Below are positions 43,949 to 55,368 of a DNA stretch of 64,000 bases, one piece after another. Every line of letters starts with the position of its first letter. The first letter of the stretch is position 1. Below the pieces are notes generated by a model. The model worked only from the letters and a program-made list of their open reading frames with translations, searched no databases and was not told the DNA's origin. The position numbers and the translations under genes were made by a program. Source of the stretch: Siderastrea siderea (taxonomy: Eukaryota > Cnidaria > Anthozoa > Scleractinia > Rhizangiidae); assembly GCA_964030785.1 (NCBI GenBank), contig OZ034975.1, positions 38,534,069-38,598,068 on the forward strand. Reading direction: 5' to 3'.

Positions 43949-46900
43949 TTATCCGACATACTTTTGACTAGATAAAAAGTCTATCAAGTTTAACCCCTAA
44001 AAAAAGTATGTGGTACCGAATATTATTCGTCAAGAATCTGGATTTCAAGAGGAGAAGGTATGTTTTTTTGCCTCCTTAAAGGATTGTTTGGGGAAATTTA
44101 TTGACGCGATGTTATAGAATTTTAAAGTTGGACAAAATGCGTCGATTCAAGCGATCAGAAAAGTCAGCCTAATTAACTCAGTGTACACATACACAAACAA
44201 CTTCACGTTTACCACGGGTTTTGATCAGCAAACAACCGATTTTAACACAAAATCCTCTAACCTTCATGTTGCTGTATCACGGATGAGAGCTGTGGTCCTT
44301 GTTCATGAAAAAACTCAAGAAAACTGCAAGGAAACTTGACAGGATATTGCAACTTGCCATGCCGTTTCACCGAATTTCCGCCGTTTTTGATGTGAGGATT
44401 CTCTTTTCCTATTTTCGTTAGAAAACAGGCTGAAGGTGTTGTACAAAAGATGCTTTTCCTTTGAAACTAGTCCTGAACTGAACAGCTAGCGAAACAAGAA
44501 GTCGTTAATACAAAAACATCTGTTACGTGCTTTGGGTGATGCCGATAATTAATTTTATAGTCAGAACGAGTTTTAGTGAAATCGACAACTGCATGCATGT
44601 ACCGCGGTAACGAAATTTTGGGTGCATCGGGTGACTTTGGGGAATAAGGTTAAATTGTTTTTTTCAAATAAGCTATTCTTGTCATCCTACGTTTATTAAT
44701 TTAAAGACTAAGCGAAGATTCTCAGTAGATTGGTTTCAGATGAGCACTTAAAAATGCGTGAAACTGAAAAAAACGTACGTTGGTTGCGTGACATTAACCC
44801 TAGAGCTTTTTCCTGGTGGGCAGGGCGAAGGGATTTAAAAATATATTCTCTGTTGGTTTTCGAAGAGGTAGCACAGTTAATGAACTATGGCTGGATTAAA
44901 ATACAAAGTTGGACATGAAAATCTCCTTTTCAATCTGAGAATGTTTTCTTTCTTTTTGTTTAGGGCAGGGCGGGGTTTGGTCTAAAGGTGTTTGAAAAGA
45001 CGTTCAAGAGAATACTAAATCGATTGACTGTAAGTGCCCGGGCAAAAGTAATAGTATAAGTAAACGATTCTTGGCATTAAAGGATTTTCAAATAAAGCGG
45101 AGCTTTTCCATCTGTTGTTTCAGAACTCACCTAACCCCACCTTTAACGTATCAATTATGCAGAAGTGAAACCTTTTGCTTTACAACATCACACAACGTTC
45201 AAGCCAGCCACCTGCATGTGATAAAGCTTTGTTCAGTAATTATAAAAGCGGATTGGAAAGGAATTTGCAGGTTCTCAATTTTCCGAAAACTTGAGTTAAC
45301 AGACGCAAAAGGCTCCGAGTAGAAATACTTAGTCCGTGCCTGCACCCTTTCCTCGTGCGTTTTAATATTCTTTAAAGGCATCTTGAGGTGACTTGGACAT
45401 CTAAGTCACCCTCATATCAAGGTCTTCGAACACCTTTAAGAGTGATAGCCGGTCGCTGCGGCTCGCTTGGAATTATTACCTTGGAATTATCTTTCCCTTT
45501 TGCTTAACCGATCAACCGACCAACTGTCCCACTTTCGCGAGGATGGGGGCGATGGATGGGGGTGGGGGGGGGGGGGGATTGGAAACCTACTTAAGGGGAA
45601 ACCTTTTCATGTTGGGGGATAAAGGGTTCAAAATTCCCCCTTCTCTTAGCCTTCAACCCCGGCTGCGCCCTCATTTTGTTGGCTCACGCTCTTTGCGTTT
45701 TTGGCGTTTGCAAACTTTATGACTCGGCCAAACTCATTCAACATCATTCAACAATCTTGAACACAACTTTGTTCTGCGATGTTGAACAAGGTGGGCAAAC
45801 GAATTCAATACTCTACACCTGAGAACATAGAAACAGTTGAATCAATATTACAGAACATCATTGCACAGGGTGGTACACCTGAGAACAAAAGAAACGTCGG
45901 CAAAATTGTGAAAAATCATTAAGCTGGAAGGCCAAACTTGTTTTTAAAATTCAACAGCATTGATCGGTATTCAATAGAACGTTGAACCTCCCAGTTAACC
46001 GTTTTGTAGTTTTCTTCACTGTTGGAAGTCTTAAAAAAAGACTGCACGCACTACAGTGTCAGTCGAGCAGAGTCGTTTTTCGTTGGTGCCTGTTGAGCAT
46101 CGAAAGCGGAAAACCCATGGCCAAGACTCATAAAAGTCATCCAAGTTAAGCCCGTAGTGGGTTGTATTTTCTGCCACAGGACAAAGCTCTTAACAACCTT
46201 GCAGATCATTAAATTTATTCCCTGAGAACCAGTACGAGTTTTGATTTTTTATTAAAGTCTATTCTCCGTAAATAAGTGTTTGTGCGTTTAATGTACACTA
46301 GCACGTAAATACGAACAAGAACCAGGTAAAAATAAAAAAAGGAGGTTTAACGTATCACCACTGCCTTATTTGAAAGTCTTTGAATGCCAGGAATCGATAC
46401 AATCAGTCGATTCAGTGTTCTCGAAAACTTCTTTCCCCGAAACGTATAGGCCAAACCCCTCCCCACCCTCACCCCAACAAAACGAAAAAAGAATTTTAAG
46501 ACCGAACAGGCAATTTTTATGCCTGACTTTGTATTTTAATCTAGCCATATAGCGTTCATTAACCGTGCAACTTCTTGGAAAACCAACAGAGAATATATTT
46601 TTAAAACCCCCTTTGCCCTGCCCATCAGGTAAAAGCTCAGTTTAGGGTATGTCACGCAACCAAGGTGCGCTTTTTTCAGTTGCACAGATTTCAAAGTACT
46701 CATCGAACCCAATCTACTGAGAATCTTCGCTCAGTCGTTAAAGTAGTAAACGTAGGAAGACAGAATTAGCTTATTTGAAAAAAAAAAATGAAACCTTATT
46801 CCCCAAAGTCACCCGATGCACCCAAAATTTCGTTACCGTGGTACATGCACGCAGTGGTCGATTTCACTAAAACTCGTTCTAAATTAATTAGCGGCATCAC

Positions 46901-47483
46901 CCAAAGCACGTAACAGATGTTTTTGTATTAACGACTTCTTGTTTCGCTGTTCAGTTCAGAGCTAGTTTCAAAGGAAAAACATCTTATGTACAACACCTTA
47001 AGCCTGCTTTCCAACGAAAATAGGAAAAGAGAATCCTCACATGAAAAACGGCGGATGTTCGGTGAAACGGCATGGCAAGTTGCGATATCCTGTCAACTTT
47101 CCTTGCAGTTTGCTTCAATTTTATCATGAACAAGGACCACAGCTCTCATCTGTGATACAGCAACATGAAGGTTAGAGGATTTTGTGTTAAAATCGGTTGT
47201 TTGCTGATCAAAACCTGTGGTAAACGTGAAGTTGTTTGTGTATGTGTACACTGAGTTAATTAGGCTGACTTTTCTGATCGCTTGAATCGACGCATTTTGT
47301 CCAACTTTAAAATTCTATAACATCGCGTCAATAAATTTCCCCAAAAAATCCTTTTGGGAGGCAAAAGAATATCCCTTCTCCTCTTGAAATCCAGATTCTT
47401 GACGAATAATATTCAGTACCACATACTTTTTTTAGGGGTTAAACTTGATATACTTTTTATGTAGTCAAAAGTATGTCGGATAA
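43949..47483. mobile_element. 3.5-kb foldback element with ~1.1-kb arms
   Basis: 43949-45030 and 46372-47483 are inverted copies: the outer ends read TTATCCGACATACTTTTGAC on each strand, and inside are AACATCGCGTCAATAAATTT, a CACCCGATGCACCCAAAATT block and matching inner ends near GGATTAAAATACAAAGT. The 1.3-kb centre has a long G run near 45560 and no recognised gene. No clear target duplication at the outer ends. Confidence 0.8.
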
Positions 47484-47830
47484 ATTTAATTAGAGCTCGT
47501 AAATAAATGAGCAGAAATTGCTGAAATTGCTTTTGATAAATATTTTAACATCGTTCTACAAGTTTGGTTAATTTTTATTGCTCTGGAGTGCTTCATTTTG
47601 TCACGCGAAGCTTCGAGATTTGCCTTAAATTTTGAGCTTCAAAAGCGGCATTTTGAGCGAATTCCGTTAATATCGATTTTCTTGAAAGTAAATCGATATT
47701 CAGCCAAACGAACTATGCAGTGATTTGTTTCACATTAAGGTTTACTTAACATAAGAATATGAGCGGAATTGATTTTTGACCTGTTGCCACCAAATGTTTG
47801 ACTTTGAAGCACAGGGAAATTGTGGGCTAA

Positions 47831-48028
47831 AATTAGCATTCACAGAAAATTTCTGCATTCATTAGTAGTTCGATATAGTCATTAGTATGCTCTATCTCAT
47901 AGAGCATACTAACGAGGCATTGTTTTCCTTTGTTTGGAAGCCTCATTAGTATGCTCTATATAGAGAATACTAATGACTAAGTACAATTTACTAATGAATG
48001 CACAAATTCTCTGTGACTATTTAAAAAT
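47831..48028. mobile_element. ~200-bp hairpin MITE, copy 4
   Basis: Same fold as the copies at 27391, 28401 and 30070. CTCATTAGTATGCTCTATAT is preserved in the right half. Confidence 0.85.
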
Positions 48029-48569
48029 CGATAAAAATAACAGCTTCAACGACAAAGTCAGAAAGCAATTGTATTCTACACTCACTATTTTATTTTAACA
48101 AAAAAAATGCAATGTAACGGTGTAATAGCAAAGCAAAAAGCAAATCGAAAGCAAAACCATTACTTTACATGAAAAGAGAAATGTTCAGACCTTAATTAAA
48201 ATAGAAGGACAGACTTGTTTCTCCATGTTTGCCGGGCTATGAGTGTTGTACTTGAACTTAACTTTGGCCTCTTGGCTTTCCCTGCGGGTTCCCCATTGCT
48301 GGTGCCGGTGGTTGTAGCGCGTCCAAGACTAAGTGGCAATCACTGCCTCGAGTTCCTCAATTTACGTGTATTGGCTCAAGGCTGTTTACGCATCAATTGT
48401 GAAGCACTCTAAAACATTGCAACTTTAAGGCATGTGTACAATATATAGCGAAAATATCGTAAACAAAATAGCAACGTGATTTTAATGTGAGACCTAAAAA
48501 AATAAAATGTAAAAATACAATCTGCACCCAAAAACGGAATTCTTCGTAGGTGTGACCCTTTTCTAAGAC

Positions 48570-48710
48570 GGTTAGACAATAAACGCTCGTGTCCTATGGG
48601 ATATAGCGTCCCTTGCAAAATAGAATGCCACTCGGCCTGCGGCCTCGTTGCATTGTATCTTTGCTCGGGACACTATATCCCGTAGAACAGTCGTGTTCAT
48701 TGTCTAACCC
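48570..48710. mobile_element. ~140-bp hairpin MITE (second family), in R4
   Basis: The arms GGTTAGACAATAAACGC and GTTCATTGTCTAACCC are both present, so the stem is longer here than in R2/R3. Confidence 0.8.
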
Positions 48711-48860
48711 TTACTTAGAACATGGTCACACCCACTCAGCCAATCAGTTTCCAGCATTTCGATGCTCTATATTCCATAAACTGTCTTAAATTATGTAAAG
48801 TGGCGGGGTCTTTGAAGCACAGGGAAATTGGGGGGGGGGGGGGGAGGTGGAGGGGAGTAA

Positions 48861-48942
48861 AATTAGTATTCACAGGGAATTTCTGCATTTATTAGTAGTT
48901 TTATATAGTCATTAGTATGCTCTATCTCATAGAGCATACTAG
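48861..48942. repeat. half copy of the 200-bp hairpin
   Basis: Same breakpoint after CATACTAG as the halves at 29449 and 31121. Confidence 0.75.
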
Positions 48943-49232
48943 CCCATTGTACGAGGCGAAACCTCACTTTAATATCAATCTCGTTTATCAAATAAAGTCC
49001 CGGAAGAGGGCACTCAGCAGATGCTCGGGTAGGGAGATGCAGGCCGGGTGTTTAAACCCTGACCCTGTTTAAGACGCAAATCCGTGATTTTGCTACCCTG
49101 TTTGACAAAAATTCAGATTTTTCCTACCCTCAAGCTAAGGCTTTAACCCAACACTATACCCTCTTTATGGCTAGAATGGACTAGTCAGACACCGTTTCTT
49201 AATTCACTATGCTTTGTATTGGCAAACTGGTG

Positions 49233-50280
49233 CATGAGGGACTTAGGCCACGAAAAAAATTCGCAGCATGCATTCATTAAATGCGTTATTTTACGCGAGT
49301 CATTTCTGTCAGCAACGTGGAGAATTATATCAGCACGTGCGATCGGTATGTGTCCTTGCGGTTATTTAACAGCATCACCTACATTAAGATGATGAGAAAA
49401 GCGACCACGTCGTGAAGCAAACATTATTACAGGAAAGAACGAACGCAGTCAGCGCAAGTGCTTGAATATTTAAGGTAGCTTTGTCTGTTTTTCGGGTAAC
49501 CTCCTTTTGGCTCTGTCGACTGCCAGCAACACAAAGGGTTTTGGTCGCACGACTTGTCACCATACGCCAGGAAACAAAAAAAAAAAAAAAGAAAAACGAG
49601 ACCAGAGACGTATTCTGTCTTGTCACGCCGTTTGTAATGATGTGGTGCGACATGTGTTTGTCGTTTCAGTTTTATGATGTATTTTCTTTGTTAGACCGCC
49701 ACCATAGTCCTTTGTGACAATCGAAACCGGCTGATGCATGCAATTGCGATTTTAGTAGATTTTCCTGGTCAGGCTGCCATAAGAGAATTATAATTTTGTG
49801 CGAGATTATCATGAGGGAATTTATTTCAACATTACGTAAACCTCCTCGATGCCTCTTAGAAAACTGAAAGTTCATAGTTTCTTTACTAAGTTGCATTGCG
49901 GATTTGTATGTAGGTCGAGCAAGAACCCGACATCGATCAATTTTTAAGGCTACTGACTTTTATGTGAAGGGAATCATGTATTAAACATTTCCCAGCCGCG
50001 AGTCAATGCGTTTTCCTTTTGGTATTTTACTTTATTTCAAGTACAGAAGTTTTCCAACCTAAATACTGTAGCGACATCTCGGGTACCACCAGGCTTTCTT
50101 CAAAACATTATATTGAATTTGTGTTTTGCGTGTAACACAATTGTGGTGGGAAATGTGAGGTTTTGAAAATCGCGCGCGTCTTAGCGACGACCGGTCCACG
50201 ATGCTATGGAATCGAGACAAAAAGAGACAAGAGACCTTTGGTAAGTAGCAATAAGAGTTAAGATTTTGTATACATGTATA
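49233..50280. other. unassigned sequence
   Basis: No gene or internal repeat recognised. A 15-base poly-A run near 49577. Confidence 0.4.
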
Positions 50281-50444
50281 CCTTAAGGCGAAATATTAGC
50301 ATCACGTTCTAGCTTTATTCTGATTTTCTCAGATAATATGCTGTACCTAGAAACTTGATCGCTGTCGTTGCGCTTTAGCCTATTTTGTTTTCCTTGGGGA
50401 GGCTATATCCACTACCAATTGCAGTTTAATGAAAATGCCATTAA

Positions 50445-50775
50445 AAGCTTGTTAAAAACCCATGAACCCATTTTTCATGGTCATGAAAATGGAGATTCCC
50501 CATTTCATGGTCTTTGTCAAGCCCATGAAAATGCCATTAACAATTATATGACTTAATTCACGACCCATGAAAAATCTTTCATGCCCATGAAAATTCCATG
50601 AAATATTACGTGATTTAATTGATAACCCATGAAAACATCTTTTATGGCCATGAAAATCTTGGACCACACCAAAGCTGATTTCATGGGGCATGAAATTTTC
50701 ATTGCGCCCATGAATTATCCATGAATCACAGGTCATGAAAATTAGGGTAAGGTACATTAACCTACAAAACATGAA
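50445..50775. repeat. CATGAAA-word cluster 1
   Basis: About 13 CATGAA and 4 TTCATG words in 330 bp, often as CCCATGAAAAT; irregular spacing, not a simple tandem array. Confidence 0.8.
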
Positions 50776-51359
50776 ACAACAATTTTAATTTCACAAGGAT
50801 CCACACAGAAAGTAAGCACACAACATTACTAGTTTATACAACAGAAACAAATCAAAGGGAAATTTTGACCTACACATTTTTTGTTTTTCTGTTTTCCTTG
50901 CTTTTCAAGTCCATTTAATAACAAATCATTAGTCAAGCACAACATTGCACCAGCTCTGATTCTTGTGATAACATATACTATTTCAGTATGAAGTCCATCA
51001 CTATTTGAAGTTCATTTCTCGTTAAAACATTACTGTCGAGTTTTTAAATGCCTTTGTAAAATTGCTTCAATTGGCGAAGTTCCCAATGTTTATTGGTCAT
51101 AATTTTGTCATAATTACAATAAAAGGGTAACACTATCCCGTGAGTAGGATGGCTAGTCTGGGTGGGTAGTGTTTTACATTAATGAAACAAAAGAAGTCAA
51201 GTAACATACAAAATATATACAAGTGTGAATATGTGTATATTCCATTTGTGTATAACCATATATGTGTATAACAATTTGTCTTTTAATCCAAATTTTAAGC
51301 CAGGCTCAACCACACTGGAATTTCAGTCAGTTATCTCTGTGCTCAAGGAGAGAAGGCGC

Positions 51360-51413
51360 AGTATTGTAGTGGTTACCGTGTTGGACTTCAGGACTGTGTT
51401 GTTTTGTTGTTTC

Positions 51414-51463
<50 letters not shown>

Positions 51464-51590
51464 TATTTATATAGCGCCAATATCCTAAAAGTTCAAAAGC
51501 GCTTTACAGAAGTAACGTTGAAAATATTAAAAACACTATTAAAAAAATAAATATAAATATAGTTAAAAAGGTTTAAAAAAAAAAAAAAAA
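51360..51590 (-). mobile_element. SINE/LINE-type 3' tail with (ATT)n
   Basis: The complement of 51465-51530 reads CTGTAAAGCGCTTTTGAACT, GGATATTGGCGCTATATAAA followed by (ATT)n (51417-51465). This GCGCTATATAAAT plus ATT tail is a widespread SINE and LINE 3' end. Just beyond it on the plus strand, 51365-51400 has TGTAGTGGTTACCGTGTTGG, reminiscent of a tRNA-derived A-box head, but in the opposite orientation. Confidence 0.6.
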
Positions 51591-53814
51591 AAGGCTTAAA
51601 ATCTTAAGACTAATAAAAAAAGTTGCTAAAAAGTTGAAGCCTCAGTGGAAGCCTTTTCTTGCATCCATGTGTAAATTACTCATACACAAGGTCACTCCCC
51701 CTTAAAAGTTAAGGACCTAAAAAATGATTCAACAGTTCTGAATTTTTCATAGGCTTAAAATTCCTTCATTAAAAGTGTTCTTTAACATTGCCTTGACGCG
51801 CATCGAGCACAATTAACTGTTGTTAACTGTTAATATATATGTTATAAAAGACTGCTTTCAGATTGAGCTAAAGAGAAGCTTTAAAAGATAGAGTCTATTA
51901 ATTTAGAGTCATTTCGTTTTCTGCTAGAAATATGTGAAAATGGAGGACTGCATTTTGTATACTAAAAATCCTATACTCAAAGAAAGCAGTTTACCTTGAT
52001 TATCTGAAGGTTGTAATCCGTGACAACACGTGTATGGGTCACTTGTGTGAAGTAACTTCGACCAGCTCGCTTCATAATACATTTTTCAGAATGACAAGCC
52101 GGACTTCGAACTTTTGCAAGGAGCAAACTGTTTTAAGTCACCATAAAAATCAGCAAATGATTTTTTATCATTGTCTGGCATCATGCTAGCTTTTAAAATC
52201 GGAAAGAAAAGCGGAGCTTGTTTGCAGCACAAGATTTCCTACAGCCGCCATGTTGGACACGCATCTGAGGAGCCTGGGAACAAATGAGCTATTTTGGTCA
52301 GCAGCCGGACTACTGCGGGCTCAGAGAGTGACCGTTGATTTCGGTTTTGGGCGCCATGTCAGAATGTTCAGCTAGCTGGCTGTGTATCCCTCATCTTTTC
52401 AGCCAAATTGATGCATCAGAGAAACAGAATTGGATCAACTACACTTAATATGCTTCTTTAGAAGGAGGTAAGTTAAAGGCAAATGACATTTTTTAAAGAA
52501 TGGCTTCAAAATTGATGATTTTTCAAGTGAGGATCGACCATGTGCTTGAAGAGTCAGTAGTTGACTCAGGCTCTTACATGTAGATTTAGAGACTTTTTAT
52601 GGGAGTTGTGTGCAGCTCTTTGGTCTGTGTAAAGTAACTTAATTCAGGAATAACAGGATTTGAGTTCGGGTTATAACCTTCGAATGGGTGTACTAAATTA
52701 TAAAATGAATCGGGTTTACAGACTCAAAAAGAATTGCTCATGTCTATTTTCAATGCCCTCACATGAACAGCTTTCAATGACCACTCAGTGTTTTGTTGTA
52801 GGTATATTGACTGCATTCAGCTTCATGTTCTTGTGAGAGACTGAGACTTGAACAGCTTCAGAGGAATAACAAGTCAATAATGAAGGCTTTTAATAAGCTA
52901 AGTTGCTTAAAATTTACTACTAAGTACAGAATTCACAGCTAATTTTGTAGAGTAAGACTTTTAAATGATCGACTCTTATAAAGCAATCGTTGTTGAAAAC
53001 ATCAAATGATTTGCAGGGACAAAATCTTTTTTGATCAGCAAAATGATTATTGCTTCATTCAATTCATTCAATATAAGCCTTACAAAATGTAAACATCGTA
53101 ATGTACCCAATGCTGCAAGTTTTGCAGGTTTGCCTTTTTGGACAAGGAAAAATAACCTTGTTCGGAAAATAAGTTAAGACTCTATTTTTTGAATTATATT
53201 TTAATTGTTGGACATTCTTTCTTTTTAAGGAATCCATTTAATACAATATTATTGTTAGGTCATGTTATGAGAAAGGTTCTAGCTGTTATGTTATAGTAAA
53301 TATGTAACTGAATGAAAACCTTTCAGTGTTTGACACGCAACACTGCATTATAAACCAGAATATTAAATGATTTTCTGCATTGCTTATCTTCAACTGGTTG
53401 GGGATGGCAAGTAACTAGGAATGAAATGTCACTGTTTAGAAATCAAAATATATACGTAATCATTAAACAAATCGCTGTAGATCTAACGATATTACAACTT
53501 AAATCCAACATTACATGATTTTGAGTAAGAATTGTATGACAAGACTGAAATAGAGAATCAGACGTTTTTTATAATATATTTTCTAGTGCAGAGCATACAT
53601 CTTCACAATATAAAATTTGTAAGAAAATATGACACCAAGGTGGGTTCAAAAAAAACATTTATTATTATTATCATGAGGAGCAGATTGATGTTTCAGTTGT
53701 TTGTACAATGATATACATGTAAACAGCACATTCCATCTTCTGTGCCTGGGCAGATGGGCAATGACAGTTCACAGGATTTTGGTGAGTTTATTATCTTGTT
53801 TAATGGACTCGTAA
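51591..53814. other. unassigned sequence between the CATGAAA clusters
   Basis: AT-rich, no ORF above about 60 codons and no recognised repeat. Confidence 0.4.
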
Positions 53815-54390
53815 AAGAATTTTCATGGCACAGAGCAGTTATCATTTACACCATTGAAATAAAAGGGAACCAAATTTCATGGAATTTTCATGGTACACAG
53901 TGGTCATTGTTTAACCCATGAAAATAACAGGGACTCACATTTCATGGACCATGAAAATGCTGTGAAAGGCCATGAAATAACAAAGAAAATTTTCATGGAC
54001 CATTAAAAATTCCCCGTTCACAGGGTTTTCATGGGCCATGAAATTGTTAGACCATTAAAACTCCGTGAATTCCTGTGCCATGAAATTCCAGTGGTTAGTT
54101 TCATGGCTTGTATCCAAGACCATGAAAATCCCATTAAAGTACAATTAATGGCCCATTAAAATTTAATGGCATTTTCATGCGTTTTTAATGACTTGATACA
54201 AACTTTTGACTTTTCATGGGCCATGAACGGTGAAGTTTTAAGAGGATTTTCATGGCCTTTTTAATGGTTTTTTCATGGGATAAAACCCATGGAAATACCC
54301 TTAATTTTTGCCATGAAAAACCTGTGAAATACTACTGAAAACCTTGTGAAATTGCCATTAAAAAATTCACAAGATTTTAATGGGTTTTGA
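53815..54390. repeat. CATGAAA-word cluster 2
   Basis: About 11 TTCATG and 8 CATGAA words, including the palindromes TTTCATGGACCATGAAA and TTTCATGGGCCATGAA, plus CCATTAAAA variants. The strand bias is opposite to cluster 1. Confidence 0.8.
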
Positions 54391-54399
54391 TTTCATAGT

Positions 54400-54610
54400 G
54401 ATATCTGGAAGCGTGATGTTTAACATCGCTCTTAGCATATTCTGTCTTCCTTGAGTAGCATATACCTGGAAGTGGAATGTCTAACATCGGACTTAAGCTT
54501 TAATATTCTGTTTTCCTTGGGTAGCATATACCTGGAAGCGGAATGTCTAACATCGCTTTATAGCTTATTCTGTCTTCCTTAGGTTGCATGCATATACCTG
54601 GAAGATTCTG
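54400..54610. repeat. three ~70-bp tandem repeats
   Basis: Each unit has CTGGAAG(C/T)GGAATGTCTAACATCG then TATTCTGTCTTCCTT and GGTAGCATATAC. A diverged single unit appears near 50340-50410 on the outer side of cluster 1, in the same orientation. Confidence 0.75.
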
Positions 54611-54619
54611 TTATTTGTG

Positions 54620-55368
54620 CAATGAAAAAGAAGCAAAACAAAACAAAAGATAACCAATTGCCAGGTTTTCATGTACAATCAATGTACATTGAATGTTACG
54701 TTGTTGTCGGCTCTAAAATCATCATATATTTGGAAAACCTTTTTCCCGGTCTTACGGGTAGCGGGGCGGAGAATTTATTCCATTCGATATTACCAGTGAC
54801 ACAATTGTATTCTTTACTTTACCAACATTTTATTTGTTTGGCCGACTGAAATTGAAAAAGGCTAGTAAATTAATGTTTATGCCGCTTTTTTTATTACCGT
54901 ACATCACTTGTATTTTAGTTTTGATCTGCTGAGAAACAAATTTTCAAAAAAGAACCATTTTTAAAATGTGTGATCGCTTTTTGCTCAGTGAAATGGACAA
55001 AGCGGGAAATTGCGGTTAATTCCATTTCAGTTTAGGGGAGCTTGAATTACTTTTTTGTGGGTGATTGCCTGATTTCCTAGTGAGTTTAGCTAAAACCTCA
55101 AGAGACAGAGCATCCTCGGAGACCCAGGGGCAGCTAGTTGGGGCGACGTGATTTTCACGGGCGAAAGTTTACAACAAGAACGGGAGAGCCCCTGGGCATT
55201 TACTCTTACCGAACGAGTTCCAGAAGCGTTTGAAATCTCGCCATCTGATTGGCCAGAAAAATTTTCTGGCCAATCAGCGAGCGGGGAGGTGTCAAACCTT
55301 GGCTTTGAATTACGTATGCAAATTAGCTGGCTAATTTGCATAACATTTTTTCGCACCGCAAAGCTTAT
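54620..55368. other. unassigned sequence
   Basis: No gene supported. 55245-55275 contains an inverted pair, GATTGGCCAGAAAATTTTTC / CTGGCCAATC, a short hairpin. Confidence 0.45.

Larger units (their letters stand above)
47800..49232 (+). repeat. array repeat, copy R4 (dispersed)
   Basis: Collinear with R2/R3, with hairpins at 47831-48028 and 48570-48710, a half hairpin at 48861-48942, and the same tail (GGTAGGGAGATGC, CCCTGACCCTGTTTAAGACG). It lies some 16 kb from the array and is more diverged than R2 is from R3. Confidence 0.9.

Noticed and set aside
50452..50772. 106-codon minus ORF with HGHERF/FHGHKR repeats
   Set aside because: Produced by the CATGAAA word cluster, not a gene.
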